From an uncultured Clostridia bacterium (GTDB lineage: Bacteria > Bacillota > Clostridia > Peptostreptococcales > Anaerovoracaceae): a stretch of DNA of 64,000 nucleotides. Shown here one piece after another: positions 60,172-64,000 of this stretch (its first letter is position 1; the number at the start of each line of letters is the position of its first letter). Under the pieces are notes generated by a model that worked only from the letters and a program-made list of their open reading frames with translations, was not told the origin of the DNA and made no database searches. The stretch covers positions 149,377 through 213,376 of the forward strand of contig CAKQWJ010000001.1 of NCBI GenBank assembly GCA_934278925.1, read 5' to 3'. The translations under genes were made by a program, and so were the position numbers.

Positions 60172-61878
60172 TTATAATTCCAAGATGTCCGGCGAATCCG
60201 ACGCTGTGGTATCATTTAAGTTTGCGATTTCATCGTCTTTACTGTCCTGCGGCTTCGCCGGCTCGGTCTCACAGAAGATTCGCGGCATGGTGAGCACCGC
60301 CTTGAACAGGTCGCCGTCGATTTCCACGCGGAATTGTCCATTCATCAGTTCCGCCAGGTCTCCCGCGATGGAAAGGCCCAGTCCGCTTCCCTCCGTGTTT
60401 CGCGAATCGTCTCCCCGAACCGATCGTTCCATCAGATCCGATGCGGTGATGTTCAGCGGTGCCGCAGAGATGTTTTTCACCGTCAGCTTCACCCGGCTGC
60501 CTTCCGTCACCAGATCCACGTACACCCGGCTTCCTGCCATGGCGTACTTCTTCACGTTGCCCAGGATGTTTTCCATAATTCGGAACATCAGCTTTCCGTC
60601 GGCATACACCATCGCGGATTCCTCGGTCCCGTGGAACACCGGCGTCAAATTGTTTTTCTCGAAATCATCGGAGAATTCTCCCAGCGCCTGTTCCGCCAGG
60701 GTCTTCATATCCACGTTCATCCATTCCACCGGGATGTCGCCGCTGCTGGCTTTGGCCGCATCGAAAAGGCTGTTCACCAGATGATTCAGCCGCTTGGATT
60801 TGGATTCCAGCACCTCCAGGTATTCCGCCGCCTCTTCGCTGCCCGGTTCCGCCTTCTTCAGAAGGTCCACGTAAGTGATGATGGATGTGAGAGGGGTTCG
60901 AAGGTCGTGGGACACGTTGGTAATCAGCTCCGTCTTCATCCGCTGGCTGCGCATTTCCGACGCCACCGCTTTCTCCTTCGCCTCGGAAATGGCATTCACC
61001 TCCTGCGCCAGCCGTTCGAATTCGCCGTTTCCTTCCAGGTGAATTCGATAGGAGAAGTCCCCCGCTGCCGTCGCATGGATTCCCTTCTTCACCTCATCGT
61101 ACTTTCGGTAGTACTTCGGGAAGAGGAAGATGACCAGCAGAAGTGCCACAACCAATCCCGGCGGCGTGCAGGAAAGGAAGATCAGCAGGATCAAAGCAAT
61201 GAGCAGCTTTCGGTAGAAGTTCTCACTGCGCTCCGTCAGCATCACCAGCCTTGGATACAGCCGTCCCAGGATGGACCCGGAGAACAGGGTTTTGTTCTTC
61301 AGGTTTCGAACCAAAGCGAGCAGGCAAGCCATTCCGATGCCCGCCACCAGAGCCGTGGCCAGAATCATCAGCGCCACAATTGCTCCGGCGGAAATCCAGG
61401 CGGCATCCCCAAGAAGGTCCATATGGTATCCTTGCAGAATCATGCAGGCGTTCAGGGTTTTGGAACCGTCCCCGGCAAAGATTTCCATAGGAAGCTCCCA
61501 ATTGAAGTAGGCTGAATACATGACGATGGAAATCGGAATGAACAACACCCCACAGAAAATGCCGATGCAGATGTGCAGCTCCGGCAGCCATCGGTCGAAC
61601 CAGTTCCGATGAATGGATCCGTCCGCTTCTCTGCGCCCGCATCCCGCAACGGCCAATCCGATGCTGATTGCCAGCAAAACAGCCGCAAATATAACGATGC
61701 CCCACAGCACCATCTCCTTCGACGCAAAATCACTTTTGCTAAATTTCAGCTTTTCCTGCAGATCCCGAATTCCCGCCAGAATCGGGGTCATGGGCGCCGT
61801 CACCATCAGAATCACGGACCACAGGAAGCAGCCCGCCAGCCCCACGTAAAAAATCACTTTTTTCTTATTTTCGTCCAT
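60172..61878 (-). CDS. Sensor histidine kinase
   Basis: A 568-aa kinase with about six membrane segments (to about 255), a HAMP-like linker (about 258-305), the H-box with His324 (NVSHDLRTPLTS) and the ATPase domain with N-box (MENILGNVKKYA) and GSGLGLSIAGDLAEL. The long multi-helix sensor region has no recognised input fold. It starts 9 nt after the response regulator. The C-terminal tail (about 30 residues, Asp/Ser-rich) lies beyond the kinase core. Confidence 0.93.
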   Translation of the reverse strand: MDENKKKVIFYVGLAGCFLWSVILMVTAPMTPILAGIRDLQEKLKFSKSDFASKEMVLWGIVIFAAVLLAISIGLAVAGCGRREADGSIHRNWFDRWLPELHICIGIFCGVLFIPISIVMYSAYFNWELPMEIFAGDGSKTLNACMILQGYHMDLLGDAAWISAGAIVALMILATALVAGIGMACLLALVRNLKNKTLFSGSILGRLYPRLVMLTERSENFYRKLLIALILLIFLSCTPPGLVVALLLVIFLFPKYYRKYDEVKKGIHATAAGDFSYRIHLEGNGEFERLAQEVNAISEAKEKAVASEMRSQRMKTELITNVSHDLRTPLTSIITYVDLLKKAEPGSEEAAEYLEVLESKSKRLNHLVNSLFDAAKASSGDIPVEWMNVDMKTLAEQALGEFSDDFEKNNLTPVFHGTEESAMVYADGKLMFRIMENILGNVKKYAMAGSRVYVDLVTEGSRVKLTVKNISAAPLNITASDLMERSVRGDDSRNTEGSGLGLSIAGDLAELMNGQFRVEIDGDLFKAVLTMPRIFCETEPAKPQDSKDDEIANLNDTTASDSPDILEL

Positions 61879-61887
61879 CTGTTCCTC

Positions 61888-62580
61888 CTAGTACTTCTCA
61901 ATCTTGTATCCGGTTCCCCAGACCACTTTCAGATAGCGAGGCTCTTTGGGATTGATTTCGATTTTCTCCCGAATGTGCCGAATATGAACCGCCACCGTGT
62001 TCTCCGGATTGAAGGCCGGCTCTTCCCACACCGCATCGTAGATCTGGTAGATTGTATAGACCCGCCCGGCGTTCGCCGTGAGCAGTGCCAGAATCCGATA
62101 CTCCGTCGGCGTCAACCGCACTTCCGCCCCATCCACCGTCACTTCCTTGGTGTCGTCGTTGAGAATCAGCCCGCCGCTTTGGAAGGTTTTCTCATTCCGG
62201 GGCTGATTCATGCTTCCCAACGTGGTATACCGGCGAAGCTGGGACTTCACCCGGGCAATCAGTTCCATGGGATTGAATGGCTTCGTCACGTAATCATCCG
62301 CTCCGGCCCCCAGACCGCCGATTTTGTCGTAGTCCTCCGATTTCGCCGAAAGCATGATGATCGGAATGTTCTTTTCCTCCCGAATCCTAGCCGTGGCCTG
62401 CATCCCATCCATCCGCGGCATCATGATGTCCATGATAATCAGGTGAATCTCTTCCTTCCGCAGGATGTCCAGCGCCTCTATGCCGTCATAGGCCTCCAGC
62501 ACCCGATATCCCTCATTCTTCAAATAAATGCCGATGGCACGCACGATTTCCTTATCGTCATCACACACCAAAATGTTCAT
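61888..62580 (-). CDS. OmpR/PhoB-family response regulator
   Basis: A 230-aa regulator, partner of the kinase downstream. The receiver domain has the acidic pocket (CDDDK), the phosphoacceptor Asp51 (IIMDIMMPRMDG) and the TKPF lysine; the C-terminal winged helix ends VWGTGYKIEKY. The ATG at 62580 has a GAGAGG site; an in-frame ATG 27 nt earlier does not. Three TTAAGAA-type half-sites lie just upstream (62620-62660), suggesting autoregulation. Confidence 0.95.
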   Translation of the reverse strand: MNILVCDDDKEIVRAIGIYLKNEGYRVLEAYDGIEALDILRKEEIHLIIMDIMMPRMDGMQATARIREEKNIPIIMLSAKSEDYDKIGGLGAGADDYVTKPFNPMELIARVKSQLRRYTTLGSMNQPRNEKTFQSGGLILNDDTKEVTVDGAEVRLTPTEYRILALLTANAGRVYTIYQIYDAVWEEPAFNPENTVAVHIRHIREKIEINPKEPRYLKVVWGTGYKIEKY

Positions 62581-62619
62581 ATCCGGTCCTCTCTTTCTTG
62601 AATCCATTATATTTACGGC

Positions 62620-62660
62620 ATCTTAAGATTTGCCGATGTATTTTCTTAAGAAATTCTTAA
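62620..62660 (-). promoter_or_regulatory. Direct-repeat operator of the two-component system
   Basis: On the minus strand TTAAGAA occurs at 62654-62660 and 62643-62649 (11-bp spacing) and TTAAGAT at 62620-62626 (23 bp further). The helical-turn spacing of direct repeats is what OmpR-family dimers bind. It lies 40-80 bp upstream of the response-regulator start. Confidence 0.6.
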
Positions 62661-62715
62661 TTTCCGCTGCTCCATATTTTACCACTTTTCTCTGTATTAT
62701 TGATACGGATTGAGC

Positions 62716-62768
62716 TATAATAATAGCCATAAAAAGAGCGAGGGGAACGCCGGAAGTTTCCGACTCGC
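62716..62768 (+). promoter_or_regulatory. -10 box and leader hairpin of the arginase gene
   Basis: TATAAT (62716-62721) with only weak -35 candidates, followed by a leader with a two-part hairpin (GCGAG with CTCGC outside, GGAA with TTCC inside, 62738-62768). It ends about 32 nt before the ATG. No known riboswitch consensus was recognised. Confidence 0.45.
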
Positions 62769-62800
62769 CGTGATGTTGTTTTATCGGAAAGGAGATTCCT

Positions 62801-63700
62801 ATGAATAAATCAATTGACGTAATCGGTGTTCAGATGGATTTTGGGGCTTCCAAGAGAGGCGTTGCCATGGGCCCGGCCGCCATTCGCTACGCCGGGCTTC
62901 TGGACGATCTGAAAGGGATGGGCTTTGACGTTCACGACAAGGGAGATATTCTCCCGCTCCTTCGGGGCAAAACCTCGGAGACCATGCGAAATTACGAGCA
63001 GGTCATCGACGTGAACCGCAAGCTGTACGATAAGGTGACCACTTCCCTGTCCCGGGGACGTTTCCCGCTGGTGCTGGGAGGCGATCACAGCATTGCCGCC
63101 GGCAGCATTTCCGCGGTGAGCAAGGCATATCAGGACAAGGGTGGTATCGGTGTCATCTGGATTGATGCTCACGGAGACTGGAACAACGAGGAGACCACCA
63201 ACACCGGCAACATGCACGGCATGCCGTTCTCTGCAGTGTGCGGATACGGTCCGGACTGCATGGTGAATTACGGACAGAATCCGGCATACATTAAGGTAAA
63301 GAACTGCGTGCAGATTGCCGGAAGGGATATCGACCCGAAGGAAGCGGAACGGATGAAGAAGGCCGGAATCACCGTGTTCCCGATCAACATGATTGACGAA
63401 CTGGGAATGCCGACAGTCATCCGCAAAGCCATCGACATCGCCTCCGACGAAACTGCCGGCATTCACCTGAGCTTCGATATCGATGCGGTGACTCCGGAGG
63501 TAGCACCGGGCACCGGCACGATGGTTCACAGCGGTCTCACCGCCCGGGAATCCTTTATCGCCGTTGAACTTCTGGCGCAGTCCCACAAACTGCTGTCCAT
63601 GGACATGGTGGAAGTGAATCCGATTCTGGATGAGCGGAACAAGACCGGCATCCTGGCGTCCAAGCTGATTCAGTCCGCGCTGGGAGATATTGTTTATTAA
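62801..63700 (+). CDS. rocF: Arginase
   Basis: Hydrolyses arginine to ornithine and urea. The 299-aa protein has the manganese ligands of the ureohydrolase family: GGDHSI (His96), DAHGDWN (Asp122, His124, Asp126) and SFDIDAVTP (two Asp). The start IDVIGVQMDFGASKRGV and GNMHGMPF favour arginase over agmatinase. A GGAGAT ribosome site precedes the ATG. It is a lone gene with a leader hairpin and a strong terminator. ArgR, encoded at 49496, could control it. Agmatinase or formimidoglutamase activity cannot be fully excluded. Confidence 0.88.
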   Translation: MNKSIDVIGVQMDFGASKRGVAMGPAAIRYAGLLDDLKGMGFDVHDKGDILPLLRGKTSETMRNYEQVIDVNRKLYDKVTTSLSRGRFPLVLGGDHSIAAGSISAVSKAYQDKGGIGVIWIDAHGDWNNEETTNTGNMHGMPFSAVCGYGPDCMVNYGQNPAYIKVKNCVQIAGRDIDPKEAERMKKAGITVFPINMIDELGMPTVIRKAIDIASDETAGIHLSFDIDAVTPEVAPGTGTMVHSGLTARESFIAVELLAQSHKLLSMDMVEVNPILDERNKTGILASKLIQSALGDIVY

Positions 63701-63716
63701 GATTTTTAAAGATGAA

Positions 63717-63759
63717 AAGAGCTGCACGAAGGCCCTCCGCCGGTCTTCGTGCAGCTCTT
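63717..63759 (+). terminator. Terminator of the arginase gene
   Basis: A perfect 15-bp stem, AAGAGCTGCACGAAG with CTTCGTGCAGCTCTT around a 13-nt loop, 17 nt past the stop. The T-run after it is short and broken by C. Confidence 0.8.
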
Positions 63760-63783
63760 CCCATTTCTATAATTTCAAAAGGA

Positions 63784-63832
63784 AAGAATTGACGACGAAA
63801 CACACTTCACCGAGGTTTCGTCGTCAATTCTT
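63784..63832. repeat. Perfect 18-bp inverted repeat downstream of arginase
   Basis: AAGAATTGACGACGAAAC (63784-63801) and GTTTCGTCGTCAATTCTT (63815-63832) with a 13-nt loop. It is separate from the arginase terminator. Its GACGACGAA core resembles the GCGACGAAGAATTG next to the third palindromic-repeat fragment (about 63912-63925). Confidence 0.7.
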
Positions 63833-63923
63833 CTGCTTTCTGGAGAACAGCACGAATTAGAAATTCGCAGTAAACTGAGATTGCTTTCCGGCGGCAACGA
63901 CGTGGTGCCCCGCGACGAAGAAT

Positions 63924-64000
63924 TGATATGCTCCCCTTATAGGAGACAGTGAAAAACAATCACTGTAAATTATGAAAGGAGCTACCTATGAAAAGAGAAA
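63924..64000 (+). mobile_element. Probable left end of an IS3-family insertion sequence (partial)
   Basis: From 63924 the sequence TGATATGCTCCCCTTATAGG followed by AGACAGTG has the layout of IS3/IS150-group terminal repeats (TG, then CCCC, then GGA/GACAG). A 7-bp hairpin (ACAGTGA with TCACTGT) and an AAAGGAG ribosome site lead to an ORF at 63988. It directly follows GACGTGGTGCC (63899-63909), the left arm of the 86-bp repeat unit, so it appears to sit in a third repeat copy. The rest is beyond the window. Confidence 0.5.
63988..64000 (+). CDS. Start of an ORF, probably IS3-family OrfA (partial)
   Basis: Only MKRE is visible, after AAAGGAG at 7 nt. Position about 64 nt inside the presumed IS end fits transposase OrfA; the identity is inferred from context alone. 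Confidence 0.4.

Overview
This window looks like chromosome from a Gram-positive, low-to-mid GC anaerobe of the Bacillota, most likely class Clostridia. The evidence is a tmk-holB-ricT operon, a cdaA-cdaR-glmM operon, an LCP ligase, ArgR next to RecN, DUF3842 and DUF6440 proteins, strong AGGAGG ribosome sites and consensus sigma-A promoters. The genus cannot be fixed from the sequence alone. No rRNA, tRNA or CRISPR array was seen.

Layout. 1-1700 (minus): a small membrane ORF, tmk, holB and the start of ricT. 1700-6800 (minus): surface genes, namely an LCP ligase, a polyprenyl-phosphate sugar transferase and a secreted CHAP protein with cell-wall-binding repeats. 6825-16421 (minus): one long operon cdaA-cdaR-glmM-gltX-nucleotidyltransferase-glmS-phosphohexomutase, which joins c-di-AMP synthesis to UDP-GlcNAc precursor supply. 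16644-25093 (minus): a surface-glycan operon with a GT2 glycosyltransferase, a sugar aminotransferase, a flippase, rfbA, rfbB and a YfhO-type membrane glycosyltransferase. 25110-29780: NlpC/P60 and esterase-like surface hydrolases, TraX, and a PfoR-like IIC permease with a partner membrane protein. 29780-42270: an accessory region, AT-rich in its middle, with a MITE-like element, an 87-bp tandem palindromic array, three decayed genes (XRE, RhuM, WYL), small membrane proteins with an attenuator-like leader, and DUF-family proteins. 42227-47776 (minus): ruvC-ruvA-ruvB-queA-tgt-rlmD (Holliday junction resolution, queuosine, 23S rRNA methylation). 47910-48375: a second, 86-bp tandem palindromic array. 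48449-51581 (plus): a PD-(D/E)XK-like protein, argR and recN. 51685-55448 (minus): a small membrane protein and comEC-holA. 55501-62580: a Big_2 surface protein, a MATE exporter, a Na/Pi cotransporter and a two-component system. 62801-63700: arginase. The right edge appears to be the left end of an IS3-family insertion sequence lying in a third copy of the palindromic repeat.

The points most worth a second look are: (a) two palindromic repeat arrays of nearly equal period (87 and 86 bp) that share a GGTGC/GCACC stem core, with a third partial copy that seems to carry the IS; (b) an identical 16-nt motif at the same 12-nt distance from a -10 box upstream of comEC and of a nuclease-like gene; (c) a 12-bp inverted repeat straddling the -10 of the CHAP hydrolase gene; (d) an attenuator-like leader before two small membrane proteins; (e) a ~282-bp MITE-like element between an XRE gene and a terminator. 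Several start codons were moved on ribosome-site or promoter evidence (cdaA, esterase, TraX, alcohol dehydrogenase, transglutaminase-like gene, argR, response regulator and others).
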